Origin: Leucothrix pacifica
GTDB lineage: Bacteria > Pseudomonadota > Gammaproteobacteria > Thiotrichales > Thiotrichaceae
NCBI RefSeq assembly: GCF_003172875.1
Contig: NZ_QGKM01000023.1
Location: 81,341 to 145,340, forward strand
Direction: 5' to 3'
Length of the DNA stretch: 64,000 nt
The position numbers and the translations under genes were made by a program. The notes beneath the pieces are model-generated. The model was not told the DNA's origin and made no database searches. It saw only the letters and a program-made list of their open reading frames with translations. Positions within the stretch are counted from its first letter, which is position 1. Each line of letters opens with the position of its first letter. Shown piece after piece: positions 38,992 to 48,080 of this stretch.

Positions 38992-39888
38992 TTATTCACC
39001 AAGATATTTGAGATTTTGAAAAACACTCTGCATGGTTGCTCTGGGAACTTCCCCTACCAGAGTAATTCTGTGGTTATTTTTTTGAGACGTCAACACATTC
39101 AGGGCTCCAGAGTTGATCGCACTGGTAACTTTCGGCTGAACGGTAGTGTTTGATGAAATAAACACCGATATTGAACTTAAACCATCTGTCAAAATGAAAT
39201 GATCTGTGTTTTCACCTTTCTGAACTTCAGCATTTTGAGACGCTGGTACCTGACCAAAATAAAAACCTTTTGGTAATTCAGTCACTTCCCAGTTGGCACT
39301 TGGTGACCCACCAGGCAAAATTGTCTCAGGCGGAACATTCGCTACAGCTGCAGTTTGCTCAACAGAAGCCTTATTATTTGAAGCGTGTATTTCCACTTGT
39401 GTGAAGGTGAATCGTTCGACTGCTTTGTGTTTGTTATTAATCAACGAATAAGAGAGAGGCAGGCCCGTTTCTTTATCAATACAGTACTTTTGCAGGTAAC
39501 GCATTTTATCTTTAGGTCTGGCAATGACCACCTGACAGTCTCGCATAGCGACTTTTTTGGTGCCACCCACATCAAGAGAGTAAACCTTCTTCATGCTTTC
39601 GATCGACTGTGGAACCTTCGCCAGACTGAAACTACTTCGCTCCTTAGACACTGCATTTTCACTACCATTCAGGCTAGTGATAACTTCTTTTTCAACACCA
39701 CCTTCTACAATGTGTGACACCTTCAGCGTATTAACATCTTCACCTTTTATATGAACTAAAGTGCCGGTGTAATCCATTCGGTGCAAAGCATCATTCATCT
39801 TCATCAGAAGATTAGCACCAACCTCTGACGCAGTAGACTGCGCCGATAGGCTCACTAAGACGACTCCTACCCACAAACGACCATTCAT
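38992..39888 (-). CDS. rseB: Sigma-E factor regulatory protein RseB (MucB)
   Basis: Periplasmic protein that binds the anti-sigma factor RseA and protects it from cleavage until displaced by lipid or LPS signals. The 298-residue product begins with a signal peptide (MNGRLWVGVVLVSLSAQSTA), followed by the MucB/RseB N-terminal domain (LLMKMNDALHRMDYTGTLVH) and the smaller C-terminal domain from about 205. The start at 39888 lies one base after the rseA stop; the longer frame overlapping rseA has no signal peptide. Confidence 0.92.
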   Translation of the reverse strand: MNGRLWVGVVLVSLSAQSTASEVGANLLMKMNDALHRMDYTGTLVHIKGEDVNTLKVSHIVEGGVEKEVITSLNGSENAVSKERSSFSLAKVPQSIESMKKVYSLDVGGTKKVAMRDCQVVIARPKDKMRYLQKYCIDKETGLPLSYSLINNKHKAVERFTFTQVEIHASNNKASVEQTAAVANVPPETILPGGSPSANWEVTELPKGFYFGQVPASQNAEVQKGENTDHFILTDGLSSISVFISSNTTVQPKVTSAINSGALNVLTSQKNNHRITLVGEVPRATMQSVFQNLKYLGE

Positions 39889-39889
39889 A

Positions 39890-40534
39890 TTAAAAATCCG
39901 TCGAGTAACTAACCGCACGCACACTAGGCATCAACGTTGTTGAGCTAGCGTACTGCAAGTGGTGCGCCACGTACTTATTAATAATTCCACGGGTCTCAGC
40001 GTCAGGTAAACCATAGTGAGTATCGTCAGCTGCGGCCTGATAAGCCGGCTTGGCACTCATCGACGCTGTCATGATTGCTGTATTAACAGCGACTGGGGGT
40101 GCTGTATTTGCCGGAGCGGTTGCAACCATTTCCGGGGACGCATTATTCGCTCCTGAGAAATAATTTTGTATACTAATCGCGGCTACTGCGGCGACCGATG
40201 CCGCTACGGCATAACCTACTGCTTGCTTTGGAAAGATTCTACGCTTCGCGACATTCGCAGGAATGACCGTAGCGCTCTCATCGGGGATCTGTTGTTCAGG
40301 GATCTCCTCATCAGCAATGGCGTCCTGGATTCCTTTCAGAAATGATCCACCCGCTAAAACCTGCTTTTCTTGTGACTGGTTTCTGACTGCCTCACCAATT
40401 AAAGCAAAGCTTGCAAACTTTTCACGCATCAACTCATCACCTTCAAGCTGATCGCACATACGCTGTTCTTCAAATGATCCCGCTTCCCCATCCAGGAAAG
40501 CTGACAAGTATTCTTCTTTTGTTACATGACTCAT
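39890..40534 (-). CDS. rseA: Anti-sigma-E factor RseA (MucA)
   Basis: Membrane-anchored anti-sigma factor that sequesters RpoE and is destroyed by regulated proteolysis during envelope stress. The 214-residue product has the N-terminal cytoplasmic domain EEYLSAFLDGEAGSFEEQRM that binds the sigma factor, a single membrane segment (about 104-121), and a periplasmic domain for RseB. It lies 35 bp after rpoE. The periplasmic end is alanine-rich and not closely similar to E. coli RseA. Confidence 0.92.
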   Translation of the reverse strand: MSHVTKEEYLSAFLDGEAGSFEEQRMCDQLEGDELMREKFASFALIGEAVRNQSQEKQVLAGGSFLKGIQDAIADEEIPEQQIPDESATVIPANVAKRRIFPKQAVGYAVAASVAAVAAISIQNYFSGANNASPEMVATAPANTAPPVAVNTAIMTASMSAKPAYQAAADDTHYGLPDAETRGIINKYVAHHLQYASSTTLMPSVRAVSYSTDF

Positions 40535-40569
40535 AGATCAACCCATTTTCGCCCTTGAAACTAACGCCT

Positions 40570-41142
40570 CTACAACAAAGGCCTCAGCTCTTTCTCGATT
40601 GCTTCACGCGCCCGGAATATTCGCGAACGAACTGTTCCGATTGGACACTCCATCGCCTCAGCAATCTCTTCATAACTCATCGCCTCAAGCTCTCGCAGCG
40701 TAATCGCCACTCTCAAGTCTTCCGGTAATGCCTTTATCGCATCCATTACGGTGACGTGAATCTCGTCTTTAAGCATCTCATGCTCTGGTGTTGCGAACTC
40801 ACGTAGCGCATCAGCACTTCCGTATTGCTCTGCTTCCTGCGCATCAATGTCGCTGTCTGGCATGCGCCGGTTTCTGGATACCAGATGATTCTTCGCGGTA
40901 TTTATCGCAATGCGATATAGCCAGGTATAGAACGCACTATCACCACGAAAGTTCCCTAGGCCACGATAAGCTTTGATAAACGCTTCCTGCGCAACATCCA
41001 TCGACATATGAGGATCATGCACATAGCGGTTCACCAAGTTGATGACCTTTTGCTGGTATTTAAGAACCAAAACATCAAACGCAGACTTATCACCAGACTG
41101 TACTCGTTTGACCAGTTCTAAATCAGTTTGGTTCCCGCCCAT
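40570..41142 (-). CDS. rpoE: RNA polymerase sigma factor RpoE (AlgU)
   Basis: Extracytoplasmic-function sigma factor for envelope stress; in Pseudomonas the orthologue AlgU also drives alginate genes. The 190-residue product has region 2 (SAFDVLVLKYQQKVINLVNRY through AFIKAYRGLGNFRG, FYTWLYRIAINTAKN) and region 4 (LPEDLRVAITLRELEAMSYEEIAEAMECPIGTVRSRI). It opens the rpoE-rseA-rseB-rseC-mucD operon and a long co-directional run. A weak ECF-like promoter is suggested upstream. Confidence 0.95.
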   Translation of the reverse strand: MGGNQTDLELVKRVQSGDKSAFDVLVLKYQQKVINLVNRYVHDPHMSMDVAQEAFIKAYRGLGNFRGDSAFYTWLYRIAINTAKNHLVSRNRRMPDSDIDAQEAEQYGSADALREFATPEHEMLKDEIHVTVMDAIKALPEDLRVAITLRELEAMSYEEIAEAMECPIGTVRSRIFRAREAIEKELRPLL

Positions 41143-41186
41143 CGGGGCTACACTCCTTAGGTTAATAGTGACTATCAGCTCTAGCT

Positions 41187-41212
41187 GCAGAGGATAGTAT
41201 CATTGTTAACTC
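41187..41212 (-). promoter_or_regulatory. Possible autoregulatory sigma-E promoter of rpoE
   Basis: On the minus strand GAGTTA (41207-41212) and TCTGC (41187-41191) are 15 bp apart, resembling the sigma-E pattern GAACTT-N15/16-TCTGA with two mismatches in the -35 and one in the -10. rpoE is autoregulated in relatives, but this match is weak. Confidence 0.3.
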
Positions 41213-41365
41213 GAAAAGTGTAAACCATGGTATCTACACCTTAAGAGAACAGAAAATCGCTATAGTTCCGCCAGCTAAAAAATAACTGATTAACGGTTCT
41301 ACCTGCTGCGGACACAGGAAAGCGGCCTAACATACACTATTAGGCCAGAAAATTGAACGCTACAA

Positions 41366-42460
41366 TTAATGAACAGAACACTGCCAGACAAGAACCTTAC
41401 GGCCAGTTTTCACTGCAAGTCGTGAAATACCACGATTCAAGCGAAGCAATTCATGCAGTGATACCCCTGTTGAACGCGCAATCGTCGACAGTGGCACAGA
41501 CTTTGTTACGGTGTAATGACGGCGCCAGAGCTTCGTGCGCTTAATGAGATCTGTAGTTCGTCGTATGGTCCTTGAAGTGGTATCGCGGCACACTTTTTGA
41601 GCAACCACCCTTGGCTTAGGAGCCTGGTAGGTTCGACTAACACGCACTGCCTTTCCCGGCTTGCGCTTCCACTTGTAATCAGGCTTTATGAAATAGCCAC
41701 GTTTCTTTTGGGTTGAGCTACGAGCTAAGACAGCTTGTTTGACCGTTGCATCACGCGACAGAACCGGTGCAGCCTCCGGCGTACCTTTCAGACGGCTGTA
41801 GACCCCCATCACTCGCTTTACATATTCCTGAGTTTCACGATAAGGCGGTATGCCACCATAACGATCAACAGCGCCCTCGCCTGCATTGTAAGCAGCAATA
41901 GCATACCTCATGTTTCCGGAGAATCGTTTCATCAGGAACCTAAGATAGCGAGTCCCCCCTTGAATGTTTTGTGCAGGCTTGTAGGCATCACGAACTCCAA
42001 AGCGTTTAGCTGTGGCCGGTATCAACTGCATCAATCCCTGCGCGCCCTTGTGAGATCTGGCCGTCTGTCTGAAACAGCTTTCGGCAGTAATCACAGAAAT
42101 AATGAGCGCTTCATCCACAGCGTAGCGGCGACTGTTGGCACTAATGTAAGGCTGAAAGCTCTGTGCAGTCTTGCGGATTGCAGACGCTGAGGACTGATAG
42201 CAAGCTCGCTTGAGTCGCGACGACCTGACCGTTTTCTTTTTTACCGCTGTTTTTACAACCGCAGGCTGACTACTCGCCTTATTACTCACACTGGCAATAA
42301 CAGTGGGTTGATTGAATTCCTTCAATCTGTTTTCCAATGAAAGCTCATCAGCGTTTACAGTAGTCACTAACCCTGTAAGCATCATGAATGATGCGAAACC
42401 AGCTTTAGCCCGAATTAAACCCCGTTGTGACGAATCCAATCTAATGTTCAAAGTATCCAT
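41366..42460 (-). CDS. Lytic transglycosylase with C-terminal LysM domain
   Basis: A 364-residue peptidoglycan-cleaving enzyme. The SLT domain (about 110-225) has catalytic E127 in VITAESCFRQTA, then GAQGLMQLIPATAKRFG and AYNAGEGAVDRYGGIPPYRETQEYV, all family 1 motifs. A basic linker follows, and a LysM-like domain lies at the end (YTVTKSVPLSTIARSTGVSLHELLRLN). A hydrophobic stretch at about 20-37 ending NADE probably is the signal peptide after a long basic N-terminus. It resembles MltD or YgfX-neighbour transglycosylases in layout but has only one LysM; I give no symbol. It has a separate upstream region with paired repeats. Confidence 0.88.
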   Translation of the reverse strand: MDTLNIRLDSSQRGLIRAKAGFASFMMLTGLVTTVNADELSLENRLKEFNQPTVIASVSNKASSQPAVVKTAVKKKTVRSSRLKRACYQSSASAIRKTAQSFQPYISANSRRYAVDEALIISVITAESCFRQTARSHKGAQGLMQLIPATAKRFGVRDAYKPAQNIQGGTRYLRFLMKRFSGNMRYAIAAYNAGEGAVDRYGGIPPYRETQEYVKRVMGVYSRLKGTPEAAPVLSRDATVKQAVLARSSTQKKRGYFIKPDYKWKRKPGKAVRVSRTYQAPKPRVVAQKVCRDTTSRTIRRTTDLIKRTKLWRRHYTVTKSVPLSTIARSTGVSLHELLRLNRGISRLAVKTGRKVLVWQCSVH

Positions 42461-42553
42461 ACTCTTTCTGCAGCATCCTAACTTCTAAAAGCCGGCCTTC
42501 TAGCCTCAATGCCAATTATCGCCGGAGTATACCCCAGCAATTCTGCATTCATT

Positions 42554-42656
42554 ATTACAAATTAGTATACTAAAGCCATTTCTTCATTAGACCGATAATA
42601 CACTTTAACCTAAATTATATATATATTTCACACATATGATTACAAATTAATCATAT
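42554..42656. repeat. AT-rich direct and inverted repeats upstream of the transglycosylase gene
   Basis: ATTACAAATTA occurs at 42554-42564 and again at 42639-42649, 85 bp apart (about eight helical turns). The second copy lies inside a perfect 9-bp inverted repeat, ATATGATTA (42634-42642) and TAATCATAT (42648-42656). This fits a pair of operator sites for an unidentified regulator in the only sizeable gap (252 bp) of this region. Confidence 0.4.
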
Positions 42657-42712
42657 TGATGATTTTATTAAATCTTTTGTTAAGCAGCTTATCACCATAA
42701 GGAGAATAATAA

Positions 42713-43522
42713 TTAGGGACTTAATTCACTTAACTGTGCTAATTCCTCTTCCGTAAACCCTGCCTGCAGCCGCCCTTCAGTATAAAAAGGTCCCCGCAAG
42801 CCGCCACCCATATACGTTTTTAACAGCTCGCGAAACGTAGCCTCCGGCTCAAGATCCTGCTTTTCGCAACAATACTTAAACCAGTGAGAACCAATCGCCA
42901 CATGCCCAATTTCTTCTGCCAAAATGATATGTAGAATAGCCACCGTATCGGTATCACCGACCTGCTCCAGCCGCTTAATCATGCCAGGGGTCACATCCAA
43001 ACCACGCGCCTCTAACACTCTGGGCACGAGCGCCATACGGATTAACACATCGTGGTCAGTTTTTACCGCCATCTCCCACAAGCCATTATGCGCAGGCATA
43101 TCACCGTATTGATGTCCCATATCGCTGAGGCGCTGCCTGAGTAGTGAAAAGTGCTTCGCCTCTTCAGCAGCCACCAGCAACCAGTTCCGATAAAACTGAT
43201 CCGGCATTTCACGGAAACGATAAATCGCATCCAGTGCCAGATTAATCGCATTAAATTCAATATGACAGACCGCATGCACCAACACCGCCCTACCTTCGGG
43301 CGTTGTCAACTTGCGCATTTTCACCGACTGTGGGGACACTAATTCAGGTTTTTCAGGGCGACCGGGAACCTCAACACGGACAATGTCAGTATCACTTTCC
43401 CTGCATAAGGCACCACCGCTCTCGTACTCCTGAAATAAAGCGCGAACCTGACTGACTTTAAGATCAATATCTGACTGCATCAAACAATCAAAAGCGGCGT
43501 CGTGAATAGACACTGGATTCAT
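42713..43522 (-). CDS. DUF455 ferritin-like protein
   Basis: A 269-residue protein of the DUF455 family (COG2833), a ferritin-like four-helix fold of unknown function. Two carboxylate-histidine pairs typical of a diiron site are visible: AAEEAKHFSLL and LAEEIGHVAIG, together with an earlier glutamate in CHIEFNAINLALDA. The start is the ATG at 43522, with GGGGTG 6 nt upstream; a TTG precedes it. It is not MiaE: sequence signatures differ. It follows erpA after a terminator, so it is probably transcribed separately. Confidence 0.85.
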   Translation of the reverse strand: MNPVSIHDAAFDCLMQSDIDLKVSQVRALFQEYESGGALCRESDTDIVRVEVPGRPEKPELVSPQSVKMRKLTTPEGRAVLVHAVCHIEFNAINLALDAIYRFREMPDQFYRNWLLVAAEEAKHFSLLRQRLSDMGHQYGDMPAHNGLWEMAVKTDHDVLIRMALVPRVLEARGLDVTPGMIKRLEQVGDTDTVAILHIILAEEIGHVAIGSHWFKYCCEKQDLEPEATFRELLKTYMGGGLRGPFYTEGRLQAGFTEEELAQLSELSP

Positions 43523-43534
43523 CAATTACACCCC

Positions 43535-43567
43535 ATAAACAAATAAACCCCGCCAATTGGCAGGGTT
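43535..43567 (-). terminator. Rho-independent terminator after erpA
   Basis: On the minus strand AACCCTGCC and GGCGGGGTT (43546-43567) form a 9-bp stem with an AATT loop and one G-U pair, followed by TATTTGTTTAT. It separates erpA from the DUF455 gene. Confidence 0.85.
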
Positions 43568-43602
43568 CATAAAATTCTCACCTAAATGGTATGACTAGAT
43601 CA

Positions 43603-43962
43603 TTAAACGTTAAATGATGATCCGCAACCACAGGTCGTCGTAGCATTCGGGTTACGAATTACAAACTGCGCACCTTCAAGGCCTTCAGTGTAATCGATAT
43701 CTGCACCAACCAAATACTGGAAGCTCATTGGGTCGATTAGCAAGGTAACACCGTCTTTTTGTACCGAAGTATCACCATCGTTGATATTCTCATCGAAGGT
43801 AAAACCATACTGGAAGCCGGAACAACCACCACCAGATACAAATACGCGAAGCTTCAATGCTTCGTTATTCTCTTCTTCAATTAGCGTCTTAACTTTAGCA
43901 GCTGCTGCATCGGTAAAGTTTAGCGGTGACATATCTTCAACCGGCATTGTTTCAACTGACAT
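43603..43962 (-). CDS. erpA: Iron-sulfur cluster insertion protein ErpA
   Basis: A-type carrier that delivers Fe-S clusters to apo-proteins, including those of isoprenoid synthesis and respiration. The 119-residue product has the three conserved cysteines C47 ([11 protein letters not shown]), C111 and C113 (TTCGCGSSF). The ATG at 43962 has AGGAG 7 nt upstream; the longer frame to 44019 is not conserved. It lies 66 bp after the bactofilin gene and ends at a terminator. Confidence 0.95.
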   Translation of the reverse strand: MSVETMPVEDMSPLNFTDAAAAKVKTLIEEENNEALKLRVFVSGGGCSGFQYGFTFDENINDGDTSVQKDGVTLLIDPMSFQYLVGADIDYTEGLEGAQFVIRNPNATTTCGCGSSFNV

Positions 43963-44028
43963 ATTTAACTCCTGATTCGTCAATACACACAGTATATCGA
44001 CATTTCCTGCGCCTACCAAAAAAGCAGA

Positions 44029-44481
44029 CTATTTAACGGATACTCTAGCTTCAGCATCTGACACATCTGCTGAATCTACGGCTGCCTGTACATGGCTGGC
44101 CAATTCATGATGAACCAGCTTACCATTGACGCCTGCACCCACTGCCATTTCCAGCAGATTATAGTGCAAATCGCCATTAATTCGTGACTTCTCATAAAGC
44201 TCAACTTTGTTATTGGCCAACACATTCCCGTCAATGCGCCCATTCACCATAACATTCGAAGCCTTCACACTACCCTTTATGTGTCCGGCATCACTCAAAA
44301 TCAAGGTACTACCCTCGTCATCTGAGATTAAATCCCCTTCAATCGTGCATTCCACATGAAGGATTCCGGAGAAATAAACGTCCCCTGCAATTTTGAGTTT
44401 GCGGTTTAACACCGCATCCACCCTCGGCCGGTTCGTTTGCGTATTCGCAATGACCTGCTTTTTCTTGTTCTTTTTGAACAT
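44029..44481 (-). CDS. Bactofilin family cytoskeletal protein
   Basis: A 150-residue protein with a basic N-terminus and a central bactofilin domain (about 30-130) of repeating short beta-strands: the pattern I-x-G-D/S-V/L repeats through ISGD-like turns (CTIEGDLISDDEG, GHIKGSVKASNV, GRIDGNVLANN, SRINGDLHYN). Bactofilins polymerise into membrane-associated filaments that organise cell shape or wall enzymes. It lies between argC and erpA, an arrangement also found in Pseudomonas. Confidence 0.9.
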   Translation of the reverse strand: MFKKNKKKQVIANTQTNRPRVDAVLNRKLKIAGDVYFSGILHVECTIEGDLISDDEGSTLILSDAGHIKGSVKASNVMVNGRIDGNVLANNKVELYEKSRINGDLHYNLLEMAVGAGVNGKLVHHELASHVQAAVDSADVSDAEARVSVK

Positions 44482-44584
44482 AGTTGTGTTTCCTATTGAT
44501 CCCTTGCATAAATACCGACATAGCCCACATCGGTATTTCCATATAATACACCCTTCACCCAGCAGGGTATATCAAGACGACAAA

Positions 44585-45613
44585 TTATGGGAGCATCGCC
44601 GGATGACGTAGCGCTTCATTTTCTTCAAAGCCCAGCATCAGATTCATATTCTGAACCGCTTGTCCGGCTGCACCTTTCACCAAATTATCAATCACTGATA
44701 ACACCACAATACGGCTACCATTACCCGGACGGTGCATGGCGATCCGGCACATATTGCTACCTTTCACCGAGCGCGTTTCAGGTTGTGACCCTGCAGGCAA
44801 TACATCCACAAAATACTCATCTTTATAGCGCTCTTCAAACATCGTCTGTAGATCAAGACTACCGTCATCACGTGTGTAGATGGTTGCATGGATACCGCGA
44901 ATGATCGGCAGAAGGTGTGGGCTGAATGTTAAATCCACGTCAGATCCGGCAACCAATGCCAGATTCTGCGCAATCTCCGGCTGATGACGATGCCCCGATG
45001 TGGCATACGCCTTAAAACTCTCACCCGCCTCACTTAAGATATTCGGTAATTTACCCTGACGACCCGCACCACTAATGCCTGATTTAGTATCAGCAATCAG
45101 ATTCTCAAGATCAATTTTTCCGGACTCTACCAATGGTAATAGTCCCAACGTTACCGCCGTCGGATAACAACCAGGATTTGCCACCAACTGCGCACCACGG
45201 ATCTCATCACGATACATTTCTGGCAGGCCATAAACCGCAGTTTCCAATAACTCAGGGCAAGCATGCGTCATGCCATACCACTGCGACCAGACATCAACAT
45301 CTTTGATTCTGAAGTCTGCCGCCAGATCAATCACCTTCACGCCTGACTTTAAAAGCTCAGGGGTATGATTCATGGCTATTCCATTGGGCGTGGCAAAAAA
45401 TACCAAATCACAATCACCCAAGGCGTCATCACCCGGATCACTGAATTCGCAATCGCAGTGACCGCGCAAGTTAGGGAACATAGCATCCACACGGGTGCCG
45501 GCATTGCTACGTGATGTGACAAAACTCACTTCAACACCCGGATGCATGGCTAGCAATCTGAGTAACTCAACGCCGGTATAACCCGTCGCACCTACAATGC
45601 CGATCTTTTTCAT
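44585..45613 (-). CDS. argC: N-acetyl-gamma-glutamyl-phosphate reductase
   Basis: NADPH-dependent reduction of acetylglutamyl phosphate in arginine synthesis, the step after ArgB. The 342-residue product begins with the Rossmann motif [21 protein letters not shown] and has the catalytic cysteine in [17 protein letters not shown]. The C-terminal [18 protein letters not shown] is conserved. The start is the ATG at 45613; four extra residues upstream are not conserved. It is divergent from hemJ with 93 bp between starts. Confidence 0.95.
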   Translation of the reverse strand: MKKIGIVGATGYTGVELLRLLAMHPGVEVSFVTSRSNAGTRVDAMFPNLRGHCDCEFSDPGDDALGDCDLVFFATPNGIAMNHTPELLKSGVKVIDLAADFRIKDVDVWSQWYGMTHACPELLETAVYGLPEMYRDEIRGAQLVANPGCYPTAVTLGLLPLVESGKIDLENLIADTKSGISGAGRQGKLPNILSEAGESFKAYATSGHRHQPEIAQNLALVAGSDVDLTFSPHLLPIIRGIHATIYTRDDGSLDLQTMFEERYKDEYFVDVLPAGSQPETRSVKGSNMCRIAMHRPGNGSRIVVLSVIDNLVKGAAGQAVQNMNLMLGFEENEALRHPAMLP

Positions 45614-45706
45614 AATAACTCGCAACTCTAATTTGTTGGGCCGTATAATAACGGGCTTTTCCGTGGCAATCTACGCCATTCACTCAACCAAATTCAAGGT
45701 AAACCC

Positions 45707-46129
45707 ATGTACTTATGGCTCAAGGCAATACACGTAATATTTATGGTGACTTGGTTTGCAGGATTATTCTACTTACCGCGCCTGTTTATTTATCACGCAA
45801 TGGACGAAAACAAGCAAAGTTTTGAACTGTTTAAGGTGATGGAAAAACGCTTATTCGGAATCATGACCATCGGTGCAGCACTTACCGTATTGTTCGGCAC
45901 AGCAGTGCTGATGATGAACTGGGCCTACTTCATGAGTACCCTGTGGTTTCCGGTGAAGTTTTTATTCGTACTCGCCCTGTTCGGCTACCACTACTGGTGC
46001 TATCGAATCATGCTGGAGTTTCGTCAGGAGAGAAATCAACGTAGCCATGTTTGGTATCGTTGGTTTAATGAAGCACCGGCGTTGGCGCTGATTGTTATCG
46101 TGATTATGGTCATTGTCAGACCCTTTTAA
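45707..46129 (+). CDS. hemJ: Protoporphyrinogen oxidase HemJ
   Basis: Oxygen-independent-type protoporphyrinogen IX oxidase in haem synthesis, an inner membrane protein. The 140-residue product has four membrane segments, with the conserved histidine in WLKAIHVIFMVTWFAGLFYLPRLF and the conserved lysine region of the third segment (WFPVKFLFVLALFGYHYW). FNEAPALALI is the conserved last segment. It is divergent from argC, as in many proteobacteria. Confidence 0.92.
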   Translation: MYLWLKAIHVIFMVTWFAGLFYLPRLFIYHAMDENKQSFELFKVMEKRLFGIMTIGAALTVLFGTAVLMMNWAYFMSTLWFPVKFLFVLALFGYHYWCYRIMLEFRQERNQRSHVWYRWFNEAPALALIVIVIMVIVRPF

Positions 46130-46150
46130 GGCCTGACAATTAACCAGATA

Positions 46151-46645
46151 CTAGCTAGTAAAGGTTGGCAGTAACGGGGCAAGCTCTTGCAAAGCTTTCT
46201 CGTATACTGTGCGTTTAAAATAAACTACCTCTCTCACCGGGCGATGGTGGTGAACCCAGCGCCAGCCGTCAAATTCAGGGACTTCGGACGCCCGCAAATT
46301 CACACAAGAATCGTCACCCGTCAGCCGCAACATAAACCATAATTGCTTTTGACCGATACACGTCGGTGAAGACCGACGACGAATCAAATGTTTGGGTAAG
46401 CGGTACTTCAACCAGTCCGCTGTATAGCCCATAACTTCAACGTGCTCAGGTTCTAAACCAACCTCTTCCTGAAGCTCGCGATACATTGCTTCAAGCGGGG
46501 TTTCACCTTCGTTTATGCCACCTTGAGGAAACTGCCAGGAACTTTGCCCGATTCGCTTCCCCCAGAACACTCTGCCGTCACTGTTGGAGAGGATAATGCC
46601 TACGTTTGGTCTAAAACCATTCTCGTCTATCACGACATTCTCCAT
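46151..46645 (-). CDS. rppH: RNA pyrophosphohydrolase RppH
   Basis: Removes pyrophosphate from the 5' end of mRNA, starting decay by RNase E. The 164-residue product has the Nudix box at about 42-64, G-x5-E-x7-REx2EE ([17 protein letters not shown] then QEEVGL), preceded by SWQFPQGG, and the RppH-specific FxGWRWV segment. It is transcribed divergently from the HAD phosphatase gene. Confidence 0.95.
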   Translation of the reverse strand: MENVVIDENGFRPNVGIILSNSDGRVFWGKRIGQSSWQFPQGGINEGETPLEAMYRELQEEVGLEPEHVEVMGYTADWLKYRLPKHLIRRRSSPTCIGQKQLWFMLRLTGDDSCVNLRASEVPEFDGWRWVHHHRPVREVVYFKRTVYEKALQELAPLLPTFTS

Positions 46646-46788
46646 TGTCTAACTTTATGAAGCCGATTTTTTCATAACTATCATGAATCAGCAAACGTTA
46701 GCGGCTATAATCACTCTTTTTTGTGCCGAAAGTTTGCCTCATGCGATATTCGGTACATTATTCACCACACAAATAATGAGTCTTAAGC

Positions 46789-47448
46789 ATGACACTGGCA
46801 CTTTTTGATTTAGATAACACACTTCTCAGCGATGACAGCGACTACCAATGGGGTCAGTTTATGGTCTCTAAAGGTCTGGTGGATTCTGAGGAATATGCCA
46901 AGCGCAACGAAGCGTTTTATCAGGACTATCAGAACGGCACACTGGACATCAACGAATACTGCGCATTCAGCTTCTCCTCACTTGCCTGTCGCTCGATGGA
47001 AGAACTAGCGGTGTTGCATGATGAATTTATGAGAGACTACATCGCCCCCAAAATGTCCAGCAAATCCAAAGCATTGATCGCGCAGCACCAAGCGATGGGA
47101 CACACACTTATGGTGATTACAGCAACCAATAGTTTTGTGACCCGCCCCATTGTGACAGCATTCGGTATCGACAATTTAATCGCTATCGAACCAAAAATTG
47201 AGAATGGACGCTACACCACAGAAATTGATGGTGTTCCCTCATTTAAAGAAGGCAAAGTGATTCGCCTTGATGCATGGCTTGCGGAAAATGGAGAGACACT
47301 TGAAGACAGCTACTTCTACAGCGACTCACATAATGACCTGCCACTGCTTGAGCGTGTCACCCACGCTATCGCAGTTGACCCTGACCCAAAACTGGAGGCG
47401 GTCGCGCGTGAACGTAAATGGGATATTATCTCACTTATAGATGACTAA
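46789..47448 (+). CDS. HAD-IB family phosphatase
   Basis: A 219-residue HAD-superfamily hydrolase of subfamily IB. Motif I is FDLDNTLLSDDSD with nucleophile D6 and acid D8. Motif II is VITATNS, motif III is the lysine in FKEGKV, and motif IV is YSDSHNDLPLL. Members act on phosphoserine-like or lipid phosphate substrates; the specific substrate cannot be told. It is divergent from rppH, the same pairing as in Pseudomonas. Confidence 0.88.
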   Translation: MTLALFDLDNTLLSDDSDYQWGQFMVSKGLVDSEEYAKRNEAFYQDYQNGTLDINEYCAFSFSSLACRSMEELAVLHDEFMRDYIAPKMSSKSKALIAQHQAMGHTLMVITATNSFVTRPIVTAFGIDNLIAIEPKIENGRYTTEIDGVPSFKEGKVIRLDAWLAENGETLEDSYFYSDSHNDLPLLERVTHAIAVDPDPKLEAVARERKWDIISLIDD

Positions 47449-47608
47449 TTTTCTCTCATTATGAGAAGATACTAATAATTCAGGGGGAATGACAAATAGT
47501 GCGTTATATTCATCTACCGTTCCGTTTAAATTCGTTAATCTGAAAAGAAAACACCCCCCCTCGTTCTGCTAGACTAAAGCACAGAAACAGACATAAAGAG
47601 CAATTACC

Positions 47609-47935
47609 ATGGACGACCTACTAGACACTGCCACATTCGATGGCATGAAAGAATTACTTGAAGACGAATTCCCATCCTTTCTTGAGATGTTCTTCAGTGA
47701 AAACCAGGATGCACTAGACCGCATCAAGACAGGACTGAGCGACTCAAATGCTGATGAAATCAGAGCCGCAGCACATAACTTAAAATCCAGTACCGGCTAC
47801 CTAGGTGCAATGAAACTTTCTGAACTTGCCAAGCATATGGAAGAGAAAGCAGCAGCTGGCGATATCAGTGGTTTAGACTCGGTTTATACGCAAGCACAAA
47901 CCATGCTGGATACCATCAAAACTCAGGTTTCTTAA
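47609..47935 (+). CDS. Single-domain histidine phosphotransfer (Hpt) protein
   Basis: A 108-residue four-helix Hpt protein. The phosphoaccepting histidine is H56 in AAAHNLKSSTGYLGA, the canonical Hpt motif with downstream KSS and LG. It has no kinase or receiver domain and no two-component gene beside it, so it must serve an unlinked hybrid kinase, possibly by phosphorelay to a distant regulator. It is flanked by a strong terminator, so it forms its own transcription unit. Confidence 0.9.
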   Translation: MDDLLDTATFDGMKELLEDEFPSFLEMFFSENQDALDRIKTGLSDSNADEIRAAAHNLKSSTGYLGAMKLSELAKHMEEKAAAGDISGLDSVYTQAQTMLDTIKTQVS

Positions 47936-47994
47936 GCATCGTTCAGCATCTTAACGGTCAATAACGCCGTTAACCACACTATACTCAGCATACA

Positions 47995-48032
47995 AAAAAG
48001 CCGCGACTGAACTTAATCAGTCGCGGCTTTTT
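47995..48032. terminator. Bidirectional terminator between hpt and htpG
   Basis: A perfect 16-bp stem (47995-48010 with 48017-48032) has an ACTTAA loop and A/T-runs at both feet, so it works for both convergent genes. Confidence 0.95.
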
Positions 48033-48080
48033 ATATTTGCCGGAATGCCAAACCGAAGTCCGGCATTCCAAGGCGCTAAC

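Noticed and set aside
41735..42190. Plus-strand frame of 151 codons antisense to the lytic transglycosylase
   Set aside because: Lies wholly inside a well supported gene and encodes no recognisable protein.
42713..43522. MiaE (tRNA hydroxylase) as identity of the ferritin-like protein
   Set aside because: Length and motif spacing fit DUF455; MiaE-specific sequence is not seen.
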